Shown one piece after another: positions 48,656 to 60,622 of a stretch of 64,000 nt of DNA. Below the pieces are notes generated by a model. It searched no databases, was not told the origin of the DNA, and saw nothing but the letters and a program-made list of their open reading frames with translations. Made by a program: the position numbers and the translations under genes. Source of the stretch: Nipponacmea schrenckii (taxonomy: Eukaryota; Mollusca; Gastropoda; Lottiidae); assembly GCA_030562195.1 (NCBI GenBank), contig JAUJPP010000005.1, positions 16,479,106 to 16,543,105 of the forward strand. The letters are read 5' to 3'. The stretch's first letter is position 1, and each line of letters starts with the position of its first letter.

Positions 48656-50689
48656 TTTTTTTTTTTTTTCGATTTTTCCACACCTTCCTGCTCTTAAACT
48701 ACAGTAGTTGCAGCAACCATTCAAATTTCCTAGACCTTCTGTAGTGGCAAAAAAGTTAATGAATATAAATTGGAACATTTTTGCAAAACCAGAAGTGCAA
48801 CAGTGCAACATTTGCAAAAAACAGTTTTTCGGCTCTAGAAGGCGCAATTTTGGCCCGATTTTCATCGGGTTTTCATTTTCAGAATCTACATACAATATCC
48901 AATAGGATAGCAGTTAAAAAAATTCGAATTTCGAAAATTCGTAGCAGACAATCTTTTGCCGTATTTTCGAATTTTTTTACTATTTTTTAAATTTCTGTCC
49001 GATTAAGTTCCAATTTTAGGTGCTAAGAGAGACTATAAATCTGAACAAAATGACATTGTCAAATATTTTGCGTCACTTCCGGTTTAAGCTCAAAAAGGGT
49101 TCAAAGTTGAAATTGCTGATTTTCGGTCTACTTCCGGTCTAATTGTCACGGGTCATTGAAACTTGTGTTGAACAATATCTTTTTAAAAAAACTGGCCGAT
49201 TTAAAAAAAAAATCCAGACCGGAAGTAAAACTTTGGCCGCCATCTTGAAATGTCACTTGTTTGTAAAACTCAAAATGGGGCCTCTACGGTAAAAGCGATT
49301 TGTGTGATGTGTATATTTCTGGAAAGCTTAGTCGATTGCGATCAAAATGTTGGAAATCGATTTTTGAATTTTGCTTTTGCTTTTTTGCAACATCCGGTTG
49401 AATTTTTTCGAAGTTTGGGGGCTTATTTCTCGTGACCTTGACCTTTGACGACCTTGAACTTTAGTAGGTCAAAGGTCATTGACCTTGGCTATCAGTTGAT
49501 ACTTTGACCTTTGACCTCCGAAGTCTACTTCCAGGGTTTTTTAGCTTCCCGAAAACAGCAAAATTCGCAAATTTGGGTAGCTCTAGAGCGTGACCTAATT
49601 AATTTAGAGTATTATTTTTTTCAGATTCTTAAGGTGCTTTTTGTCCTCTATTCAACGATATATAACAAAAGTTTGTAAAATGAAAATTGAAGTTTTTGAT
49701 TTTTGCTAAGAAAAGTACATTTTGCCGTATTTTCGCTTGTTTGAAATATATGTGTGTATATCTCGTGATCTATTAGCTGTACAAACTTCAAATTTTTACT
49801 GTGAATATACATTTTGAATATGATTAGATTCCCCTCCAAAAAAACGAGATGGGCGTGGCACATCCGGGTGAACTTCAAATTTACCATTTATATCGGTCAC
49901 CGAATTACGGCTGCAGTAAATAACGTTTTTCAAAAAAGTACCTTGCATACATATATCTCATTACTTTGGCCAGGTTATCCCAAAAAATCAAATGTTTCTG
50001 CCTGTTTGTTGCAATTTTTCGACATTTGCAAAAAATCAGTTTTTTTTTTTTTAGTTTGGGGGCTTATTTCTAGTGACTTTGACCTTTGGTGACCTTGACC
50101 TTTACAAGGTCATTGGTCACTGACTTAAGCTATCAGTTGACAATTTGGCATTAGACTTCTGACGTCTATTTCCGGTTTTATAGCTGCTCGAAAGCAGCAA
50201 AATTCACAACTTTGGACTGCTCTAGAGCGTGACGTAATTAATTTAGAGGTTTATTATTTTCAGATTCTTAAGGGGCTTTTTGTCCACTTTCCAGCAAGGT
50301 ATAAGAAAAGTTTTTAAAATCAAAATTTAATTTTTGCACTTTTAAAATTAAAGTACATTTTGCCTTTTTGAAATGTATTTGTGCATATCTCGTGATCTTT
50401 TAAATGTACAAGCTTCAATTTTGTACCTTGAATATATATTTTGAATGTTATTAGATTTACGCAAAAAAAAAATGAGATGGGCGTGGCACATCCGGGTAAA
50501 CTTTCAATTTAGCATTTATATAGGTCAGCGAATTACGTCAGTAGGAAATAACGTTTTTCCAAAAAATTCTTTGCACACAGATACCTCGTTGCTTTGGCCA
50601 TATGCTCCCAGAAAATCAGATGTTTCGGCCTGTCTGTTGCAATTTGGCAACGTTAGCAAAGTCCCACTCTGTGCCACGTGTGGCTCTAG
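48656..50689 (+). mobile_element. Body and 3' end of split family 1 element
   Basis: Begins with poly(T) and TTCGATTTTTCCACACC, with no hairpin in front, and ends normally with the GCCACGTGTGGC hairpin and CTAG. Its start differs from the other family 1 copies (TTCGATTTTTCCACACC against TTCGAAATTTACACAGG), a start shared only with the copy at 60545. The matching 5' terminus is probably 42111-42181. Confidence 0.66.
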
Positions 50690-50751
50690 TTGTGGGACTT
50701 TGCTTTCAGCAAAGTCCCAGTTTGTTTTCGGTTTGTCAATTCTTTTTTTTT
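50690..50751 (+). mobile_element. Orphan family 1 5' terminus
   Basis: TTGTGGGACTTTGCT-TTC-AGCAAAGTCCC hairpin, TTTGTTTTCGGTTTGTCAATTC and poly(T), then the next element starts. No matching headless family 1 body is seen to the right within the window. Confidence 0.58.
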
Positions 50752-50811
50752 TTGCAGTGCGTTCATCGAACGCACTGCTTTGTTTTCGAAATGTTTTTTT
50801 TTTGCAGTGCG
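50752..50811 (+). mobile_element. 5' terminus of split family 2 element
   Basis: TT plus hairpin GCAGTGCGTTC-ATC-GAACGCACTGC, TTTGTTTTCGAAATG and poly(T), then another element begins with the same hairpin. Its body is probably 58354-60544: 60 + 2191 = 2251 bp, against 2231 and 2239 bp for the intact neighbours. Confidence 0.66.
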
Positions 50812-53042
50812 TTCATCGAACGCACTGCTTTGTTTTCGAAATGTTTTTTTTTTTTTTTTTTTTTTCGAATTCTTCCCATTACGCCCAGCTAAAACTACAA
50901 GTGCTACATGAAAACTGTTAAAATTTCTTTTGAAAAACCAGCGAAAGTAAATAATATGAATGTATTTTGACGTCATTTTGTCCAACCGGAAATGACGTAC
51001 AGGGCTATGTCTAATTTTAGGTTTTTTCTTATTTGCGACGCTAGTTTTTAATCAATATCGATAGCGTTTTTTTGTTTATTACTTTTAATCTTTTTTTACA
51101 AGATAGCACTTTCAAACTTTTAAAATAATGAACTTTGTCGCTGACTTTTTTAATTTTAATTTTTGCAGTTTTGTCAACTTCTACAATTTCATTTCGATCG
51201 ATCTGAAAATTTACAGATATATAGACATTTTGATTGCAAAATATAATTAATTTTCAAAATTTCGATATCACTTCCGGTTTTGCTGTTATCTGCTTTTAAA
51301 GTTGAATTTTGAAATTCCGGAATAATGAAGATATTTGAAAAATTTCTTTTGCAATTAGCTAGAATTGTCTATCTAATGATGGTAAATTAAAAAAATCCGA
51401 ACCGGAAGTAACGGATCAACCGCCATCTTGATATGACTAACTTATGTAAAACTCAAAATGGGGCCTCAGGGTTAAATGAAATTCGCATAAATTTAGGTTT
51501 TCTTAAAACATCCATCGATTGCGCAAAAAAGTATGGGAATGGATTTTTGAATTTCGCCTTTGCTTTTCTTTTATTTCCGGTTGAAATTTTCCAGTAATTG
51601 TCAAAACTTTCAAGGTTTATATTTCGCGACTTTGACCTTTGGTGACCTTTTGACCTGAACAAAAGTTGTTGCCCTTGATTATATGTATCCAATGGTATCT
51701 TCACTTTTGTTGTCCGGTGTTTACTTCCGGTTTTGCAGCCAATTGAAAATCACGAATTTTAACTCTAAAGAGCTCTATCACGTGACCTAATTTACATAGG
51801 ACAGAATTTCTTACATATTCCTTTTACGTTTAATGTCATCTTTCCATTAATATATCACACTTGGTATTTTTATCAAAATTGCGCGTTTTAAAATTTCCAA
51901 ATTCTGTAATTTCTTCTATACTAACTGTGCGTGTATTTCTTTAAATCGAAATAGAGTCTCAGGGGATAATTCGATTTGTGTTATTTTGATGTATATAGAA
52001 TCTATAACCGATTGCCGAAATATATATGGAAACCGATTTTTGAATTTTGATTTTGATGTTTTAACGATTAAAATTTTTAAAAACTTTGAAGGGTCGTATA
52101 TTGTGACGTTGACCTTTGACGAATTTTTGACCTGTACAAATATGATAGCTTTCGAGAAGTTCTATCCAATGATATATAAAGCTTTATTGTAAGATATATA
52201 CTGCCGCTTTTATCGCCATTTGAAAATTGCGAATTTTCCCTATAAAACAATCTGTTTAATGTGTTGCATTTGGGCGAACTACAAGATATGAGTTTCAGCG
52301 ATCTGAAATTATTTTTTAGTTTAATCGTTCTACATCCAGTTAAAATGATTCAAAGTTGTTATATATGTTTTTCCTGTTGTGGGTGATGTAAATATTGAAA
52401 ATTTGGAACGAAATTACAACCTTTAGAATTTTAAATTTTATCTCTTATAATTATGCAACAATAATATACAGTTGACTGGAATAGTGGTCTAAGGGACGAA
52501 ACTCTATTCAATATAAATTTTAAAATGTTAGGCCGCGCTATTTATGTGGTGTTTCAATGTTATACCCTGGCGACTTAAGACAACTTGAACCATTAGTGAC
52601 CTTTTATAGCTTCGACGTTGTCTATCCAATGCTATATATATTTTTTGTACGATATCTACTTTTGGTTTCATCGCCATCTGAAAATTGCGAATTTAATATA
52701 TAAAACAATCTACATTGTATTGGGTATTATTCTCTACGTTTGGGCGATTTACAAATATGAGTTTCGGCGATCCGGATATCTTTTTTAGATTAAACGACCC
52801 TCTATCCATTTTTTATTATGATTTTAACTTATTATCTATCTTAATTGATGATGAGGGCTAAGGATGGGGAAGGGCAAAGAGGGGAAAGAAGGAAAAGGGG
52901 GTATGGGAGCGTTTGTTATGAAATCAAAATCCGTTTCTGATGCACATTTTTTTATTTTAATAAACCTTTTTTGTCTTTTGCTTAACGAACGAATCCCTGG
53001 ATGGAACGCACTGCTTCAGTGCCGTTAGGCGTACGGCTCTAG
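50812..53042 (+). mobile_element. Rolling-circle-like element, family 2, complete
   Basis: 2231 bp. GCAGTGCGTTC-ATC hairpin, poly(T), body, G-run array near 52866, GAACGCACTGC, GCCGTTAGGCGTACGGC, TCTAG. Nearly identical to 53044-55282 and 58354-60544; for instance the minus-strand translation of 51453-51704 is the same in all three. No real coding capacity. Confidence 0.78.
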
Positions 53043-53043
53043 T

Positions 53044-55282
53044 TTGCAGTGCGTTCATCGAACGCACTGCTTTGTTTTCGAAATGTTTTGTTTTTTTTTT
53101 TTTTTTTCGAATTCTTCCCATCACGCCCAGCCAAAACTACAAGTGCTACATGAAAACTGTTAAAATTTCTTTTGAAAAACCAGCGAAAGTAAATAATATG
53201 AATGTATTTTGACGTCATTTTGTCCTACCGGAAATGACGTACAGGGCTATGTCTAATTTTAGGTTTTTTCTTATTTGCGACGCTAGTTTTTAATCAATAT
53301 CGATAGCGTTTTTTTGTTTATTACTTTTAATCTTTTTTTACAAGATAGCACTTTCAAACTTTTAAAATAATGAATTTTGTCGCTGACTTTTTTAATTTTA
53401 ATTTTTGCAGTTTTGTCAACTTCTACAATTTCATTTCGATCGATCTGAAAATTTACAGATATATAGACATTTTGATTGCGAAATATAATTAATTTTCAAA
53501 ATTTCGATATCACTTCCGGTTTTGCTGTTATCTGCTTTTAAAGTTGAATTTTGAAATTCCGGAATAATGAAGATATTTGAAAAATTTCTTTTGCAATTAG
53601 CTAGAATTGTCTATCTAATGATGGTAAATTAAAAAAATCCGAACCGGAAGTAACGGATCAACCGCCATCTTGATATGACTAACTTATGTAAAACTCAAAA
53701 TGGGGCCTCAGGGTTAAATGAAATTCGCATAAATTTAGGTTTTCTTAAAACATCCATCGATTGCGCAAAAAAGTATGGGAATGGATTTTTGAATTTCGCC
53801 TTTGCTTTTCTTTTATTTCCGGTTGAAATTTTCCAGTAATTGTCAAAACTTTCAAGGTTTATATTTCGTGACTTTGACCTTTGGTGACCTTTTGACCTGA
53901 ACAAAAGTTGTTGCCCTTGATTATATGTATCCAATGGTATCTTCACTTTTGTTGTCCGGTGTTTACTTCCGGTTTTGCAGCCAATTGAAAATCACGAATT
54001 TTAACTCTAAAGAGCTCTATCACGTGACCTAATTTACATAGGACAGAATTTCTTACATATTCCTTTTACGTTTAATGTCATCTTTCCATTAATATATCAC
54101 ACTTGGTATTTTTATCAAAATTGCGCGTTTTAAAATTTCCAAATTCTGTAATTTTTCTATACTAACTGTGCGTGTATTTCTTTAAATCGAAATAGAGTCT
54201 CAGGGGATAATTCGATTTGTGTTATTTTGATGTATATAGAATCTATAACCGATTGCCGAAATATATATGGAAACCGATTTTTGAATTTTGATTTTGATGT
54301 TTTAACGATTAAAATTTTTAAAAACTTTGAAGGGTCGTATATTGTGACGTTGACCTTTGACGAATTTTTGACCTGTACAAATATGATAGCTTTCGAGAAG
54401 TTCTATCCAATGATATATAAAGCTTTATTGTAAGATATATACTGCCGCTTTTATCGCCATTTGAAAATTGCGAATTTTCCCTATAAAACAATCTGTTTAA
54501 TGTGTTGCATTTGGGCGATCTACAAGATATGAGTTTCAGCGATCTGAAATTATTTTTTAGTTTAATCGTTCTACATCCAGTTAAAATGATTCAAAGTTGT
54601 TATATATGTTTTTCCTATTGTGGGTGATGTAAATATTGAAAATTTGGAACGAAATTACAACCTTTAGAATTTTAAATTTTATCTCTTATAATTATGCAAC
54701 AATAATATACAGTTGACTGGAATAGTGGTCTAAGGGACGAAACTCTATTCAATATAAATTTTAAAATGTTAGGCCGCGCTATTTATGTGGTGTTTCAATG
54801 TTATACCCTGGCGACTTAAGACAACTTGAACCATTAGTGACCTTTTATAGCTTCGACGTTGTCTATCCAATGCTATATATATTTTTTGTACGATATCTAC
54901 TTTTGGTTTCATCGCCATCTGAAAATTGCGAATTTAATATATAAAACAATCTACATTGTATTGGGTATTATTCTCTACGTTTGGGCGATTTACAAATATG
55001 AGTTTCGGCGATCCGGATATCATTTTTAGATTAAACGACCCTCTATCCATTTTTTATTATGATTTTAACTTATTATCTATCTTAATTGATGATGAGGGCT
55101 AAGGATGGGGAAGGGCAAAGAGGGGAAAGGGGAAAAGGGGGTATGGGAGCGTTTGTTATGAAATCAAAATCCGTTTCTGATGCACATTTTTTTATTTTAA
55201 TAAACCTTTTTTGTCTTTTGCTTAACGAACGAATCCCTGGATGGAACGCACTGCTTCAGTGCCGTTAGGCGTACGGCTCTAG
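53044..55282 (+). mobile_element. Rolling-circle-like element, family 2, complete
   Basis: 2239 bp with the same ends and body as the preceding copy, differing at scattered bases (for example a two-base loss in the TTTCTTC stretch near 54152). One extra T at 53043 lies between the two elements. Confidence 0.78.
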
Positions 55283-56816
55283 TTGCAGTGCGTTCATCGA
55301 ACGCACTGCTTTGTTTTCGAAATGTCTTTTTTTTTTTTTTTTCGAATTTCACATTCGATTATTCTCATAGAAGGCAACTTGCCACAAACTACTAGTTGCT
55401 ATTGCCTATTCAAACTGCGAGACTTGTATTTGTTAAATGTGAAATGACTTCATTTAGAGCAACCGGAAACAAGCTGTGGGCAATGGCGTTTTTTTTGGTT
55501 TTTGCTCTTTATTATCTTTATTTTTCAACTGATTTTGACATAACTTCTTTTGTTAGCTTCTTTCAACTGCTAGCTACATAACTGCAGTTTAAAACTGCTA
55601 ATTTTATTACTTTTGTAGCTGACTTTTTTAATTTCAATATTTGCATTTTTTTCAACTTCTACAATTTTATTCTCATCCATCTGAAAAATTATAAGTAGAT
55701 AGACATTTTAAATGCGATCTCAAATTATTTTTAAAATTTTTTGACGTCACTTCCGGTTTTGAAGTTATTCTCTTGTAAATTTTAGAAACCTAACTTCCGG
55801 AATTCTTAAGATATTTCAAAACTTCGTTTTGCAACATGCTACAAATAGTCATACAAAAAAACGAAGATGAAAAAATCCGGACCGGAAGCAAAAGATCAAC
55901 CGCCATATTGAAATGTCAAACTTTTGTAAAATTCAAAATGGGGCCTCAGGGGATAAAGCGATTTTCGTTATTTTTTCATATCTAATAACTAGAGTCGATT
56001 GCTCAATTTTGTTTAGAAGCCGAATTTTGATTTTTTATTTTGATTTTCTTTTATTTCCATTTTAATTTTATTGGTAATGACCAAAATTTCAAAGGCCCGT
56101 ATTTCGTGACCTTGACCTTTGGTGACCTTGTGACCATAACAAGATTTAATACCCTTGATGATATCTATTCAATGATATATTCATTTGTGTTGTCCGATGT
56201 CTACTTCCGGTTTTATAACCGATTGAAATTTGTGATTTTTATTTTTAAAGAGCTCTGTCACGTGAACTAATTTATAAATAACAAAAATTCATATTGAATC
56301 TTATAACAGTTTATCTGCTCTTTGTAATGATATATAAAACCACATATTTCCACCAAAAATGCGCTTTTTAGTATTTGAGAATTTTGTATTTCTTCTCTAC
56401 TAACTGTGCGTAATTTACTTTAAATCGAAATGGGGCCTCTGGAGATACTCTGATTCGTGTAATTTTGATGTCTATAGAATGTAATATTGATTTCTGAATC
56501 ATATTTGGAAACCGATTTTTGAATTTTGATTTTGATTTTGATATTTACCTGATAGTAATATATAAAAACTTCAAATGGTCGTATATTGTAACCTTGAAAT
56601 TTGGTGACCTTGTGAGCTGCACAAATGTGATAGCTCTCGAAAAGATCTATCCATTGATATATTATATTTTGATGTACGATGTATACTTTCCGTTTTATCA
56701 GCATTTGAAAATTGCGAATTTCATTGTTAAAAACTGTTTGTTGAATTATGCGTTTGGGCGATCTACATGGCACTAGTTTCAGCGAACCAATTACGCTTTG
56801 TAAAAAAAACGACTTA
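55283..56816 (+). mobile_element. Family 3 element, 3' end lost
   Basis: Starts with TT, hairpin GCAGTGCGTTC-ATC, poly(T) and a normal family 3 body. At 56816, inside the 3' AACGACTTAT block, it joins the 5' part of another family 3 copy. The CTAG end is missing. Confidence 0.66.
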
Positions 56817-58353
56817 TGCAACTTGCCACAAACTACCTGTTGCTATTGGCTAATCAAACTTTAAGACTACTATTTGTTAAATGTAAAATGACGTTACTTA
56901 GAGCAACCGGAAGCGAGCTGTGGGCAATAGCGCTTTTTTGGTTTTTGCTGTTTATTACCTTTATTTTTCAATTGATTTTGACAAAACTTCTTTTGTTAGC
57001 TTCTTTAAACTGCTAGCTACATAATTGCAGTTTAAAACTGCTAGTTTCATTACATTTGTAGCTGACTTTTTTAAATTTAATTTTTGCTTTTTTTTCAACT
57101 TCTACAATTTTATTTCTATGCACCCGAAAATTAATAGGTAGATAGACACTATTAATGCGATCAAAAATTTTTTTTTAAAATTTTTTCGAAATCACTTCCG
57201 GTTTTGACGTTATTCGCTTTTAAAATTTAAAAATCAATTTCCGGAATTTTCAAGATATTTCAAAAATTCTTTTTGCAATATGCTAGAAATAGTCATACAA
57301 AAAAACGAGGATGAAAATATTCCGACCGGAAGCAACAAAAAGCCGACATATTGAAATGTCAAACTTTTATAAAATTTGAAATTCAAATTCAGGGAATCAA
57401 GGGATTTTCGTTATTTTTCATATCTAATAACTAGAGTCGATTGCGCAATTATATTTGGAAGCCGATTTTTGAATTTTGATTTTCTTTTATTCCCATTTTA
57501 ATTTTTTTGGTAATGATCAAAATTTCAAAGGCCAATATTTCGTGACCTTGACCTTGTGACCTGAACACGATTTATTGCCCTTGATGATATCTATTCAATG
57601 ATATATTCATTTGTGTTGTCCGATGTCCACATCCGGGTTTATAACCGATTGAAATTTGTGATTTTTATTTTTAAAGAGCTCTGTCACGTGAACTAATTTA
57701 TGAATAACAAAAATTCATATTGAATCTGTTTACAGTTTATTCTCTCTTTTTAATGATATATAAATCCACATATTTCCACTTAAAATGCGCTTTTTAGTAT
57801 TTCAAAATTTGTATTTTCTTCTCTACTAACTGTGCGTAATTTTCTTTAAATCGAAATTGGGGCTCTGGAGATGCTCCGATTCGTGTAATTTTGATGCCTA
57901 TAGAATGTTATATCGATTGTTGAATTATTTTTGGAAACCGATTTTTGAATTTTGATTTTGATTTCGATATTTACCTGATAGTAATATATAAAAAATTCAA
58001 ATGGTCGTATATTGTAACCTTGACCTTTGGTGACCTTGTGAGCTGCACAAATTTGATAGCTCTCGAAAAGATCTATCCATTGATATATTATATTTTGATG
58101 TACGATGTATACTTTCCGTTTTATCACCATTTGAAAATTGCGAATTTCAGCGTTAAAAACTGTTTGTTTAATTATGCGTTTGGGCGATCTACATGACACG
58201 AGTTTCAGCGAAACCAATTATGCTTTGAAATAAAACGACTTATACTCTGTAAAATAACGTTACTGTTCTACCGATACTTTGTGGGGTAGTTTTAAAGCGT
58301 ATGTCAAAACTACTACGCACTGCGTCAGAACCTCGCGAAGCCTGGGGATCTAG
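56817..58353 (+). mobile_element. Family 3 element, 5' end lost
   Basis: Begins in the family 3 sequence GCAACTTGCCACAAACTACC, which normally lies about 40 bp inside the poly(T) tract. It ends with ACTGCGTCAG, CCTCGCGAAGCCTGGGG and ATCTAG. It is the most diverged plus-strand family 3 copy. It is followed by 12 T and a headless family 2 body. Confidence 0.66.
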
Positions 58354-60544
58354 TTTTTTTTTTTTTCGAATTCTTCCCATCACGCCCAGCCAAAACTACA
58401 AGTGCTACATGAAAACTGTTAAAATTTCTTTTGAAAAACCAGCGAAAGTAAATAATATGAATGTATTTTGACGTCATTTTGTCCAACCGGAAATGACGTA
58501 CAGTGCTATGTCTAATTTTAGGTTTTTTCTTATTTGCGACGCTAGTTTTTAATCAATATCGATAGCGTTTTTTTTTTTTATTACTTTTAATCTTTTTTTA
58601 CAAGATAGCACTTTCAAACTTTTAAAATAATGAACTTTGTCGCTGACTTTTTCAATTTTAATTTTTGCAGTTTTGTCAACTTCTACAATTTCATTCCGAT
58701 CGATCTGAAAATTTACAGATATATAGAAATTTTGATTGCGAAATATAATTAATTTTCAAAATTTCGATATCACTTCCGGTTTTGCTGTTATCTGCTTTTA
58801 AAGTTGAATTTTGAAATTCCGGAATAATGAAGATATTTGAAAAATTTCTATTGCAATTAGCTAGAATTGTCTATCTAATGATGGTAAATTAAGAAAATCC
58901 GAACCGGAAGTAACGGATCAACCGCCATCTTGATATGACTAACTTATGTAAAACTCAAAATGGGGCCTCAGGGTTAAATGAAATTCGCATAAATTTAGGT
59001 TTTCTTAAAACATCCATCGATTGCGCAAAAAAGTATGGGAATGGATTTTTGAATTTCGCCTTTGCTTTTCTTTTATTTCCGGTTGAAATTTTCCAGTAAT
59101 TGTCAAAACTTTCAAGGTTTATATTTCGCGACTTTGACCTTTGGTGACCTTTTGACCTGAACAAAAGTTGTTGCCCTTGATTATATGTATCCAATGGTAT
59201 CTTCACTTTTGTTGTCCGGTGTTTACTTCCGGTTTTGCAGCCAATTGAAAATCACGAATTTTAACTCTAAAGAGCTCTATCACGTGACCTAATTTACATA
59301 GGACAGAATTTCTTACATATTCCTTTTACGTTTAATGTCATCTTTCCATTAATATATCACACTTGGTATTTTTATCAAAATTGCGCGTTTTAAAATTTCC
59401 AAATTCTGTAATTTCTTCTATACTAACTGTGCGTGTATTTCTTTAAATCGAAATAGAGTCTCAGGGGATAATTCGATTTGTGTTATTTTGATGTATATAG
59501 AATCTATAACCGATTGCCGAAATATATATGGAAACCGATTTTTTAATTTTGATTTTGATTTTGATGTTTTAACGATTAAAATTTTTAAAAACTTTGAAGG
59601 GTCGTATATTGTGACGTTGACCTTTGACGAATTTTTGACCTGTACAAATATGATAGCTTTCGAGAAGTTCTATCCAATGATATATAAAGCTTTATTGTAA
59701 GATATATACTTCCGCTTTTATCGCCATTTGAAAATTGCGAATTTTCCCTATAAAACAATCTGTTTAATGTGTTGCATTTGGGCGATCTACAAGATATGAG
59801 TTTCAGCGATCTGAAATTATTTTTTAGTTTAATCGTTCTACATCCAGTTAAAATGATTCAAAGTTGTTATATATGTTTTTCCTGTTGTGGGTGATGTAAA
59901 TATTGAATATTTGGAACGAAATTACAACCTTTAGAATATTAAATTTTATCTCTTATAATTATGCAACAATAATATACAGTTGACTGGAATAGTGGTCTAA
60001 GGGACGAAACTCTATTCAATATAAATTTTAAAATGTTAGGCCGCGCTATTTATGTGGTGTTTCAATGTTATACCCTGGCGACTTAAGACAACTTGAACCA
60101 TTAGTGACCTTTTATAGCTTCGACGTTGTCTATCCAATGCTATATATATATTTTTTGTACGATATCTACTTTTGGTTTCATCGCCATCTGAAAATTGCGA
60201 ATTTAATATATAAAACTATCTACATTGTATTGGGTATAATTATCTACGTTTTGGCGATTTACGAGTATGAGTTTCGGCGATCCGGATATCTTTTTTAGAT
60301 TAAACGACCCTCTATCCATTTTTTATTATGATTTTAACTTATTATCTATCTTAATTGATGATGAGGGCTAATGATGGGGAGGGGGAAAGGGGGGAAAGGG
60401 GGGTATGAGAGCGTTTTTTATGAAATCAAAATCCATTTCTGATGCACATTTTTTTGTTTTAATAAACCCTTTTTGTCTTTTGCTTAACGAACGAATCCCT
60501 GAATGGAACGCACTGCTTCAGTGCCGTTAGGCGTACGGCTCTAG
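58354..60544 (+). mobile_element. Body and 3' end of split family 2 element
   Basis: Starts with poly(T) and TTCGAATTCTTCCCATCACG without a hairpin and ends with GAACGCACTGC, the GCCGT...ACGGC hairpin and CTAG. Pairs with the terminus at 50752-50811; the elements between (two family 2, one fused family 3 pair) lie within its poly(T). Confidence 0.68.
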
Positions 60545-60590
60545 TTGTGGGACTTTGCTTTCAGCAAAGTCCCAGTTTGTTTTCGAAATG

Positions 60591-60622
<32 letters not shown>

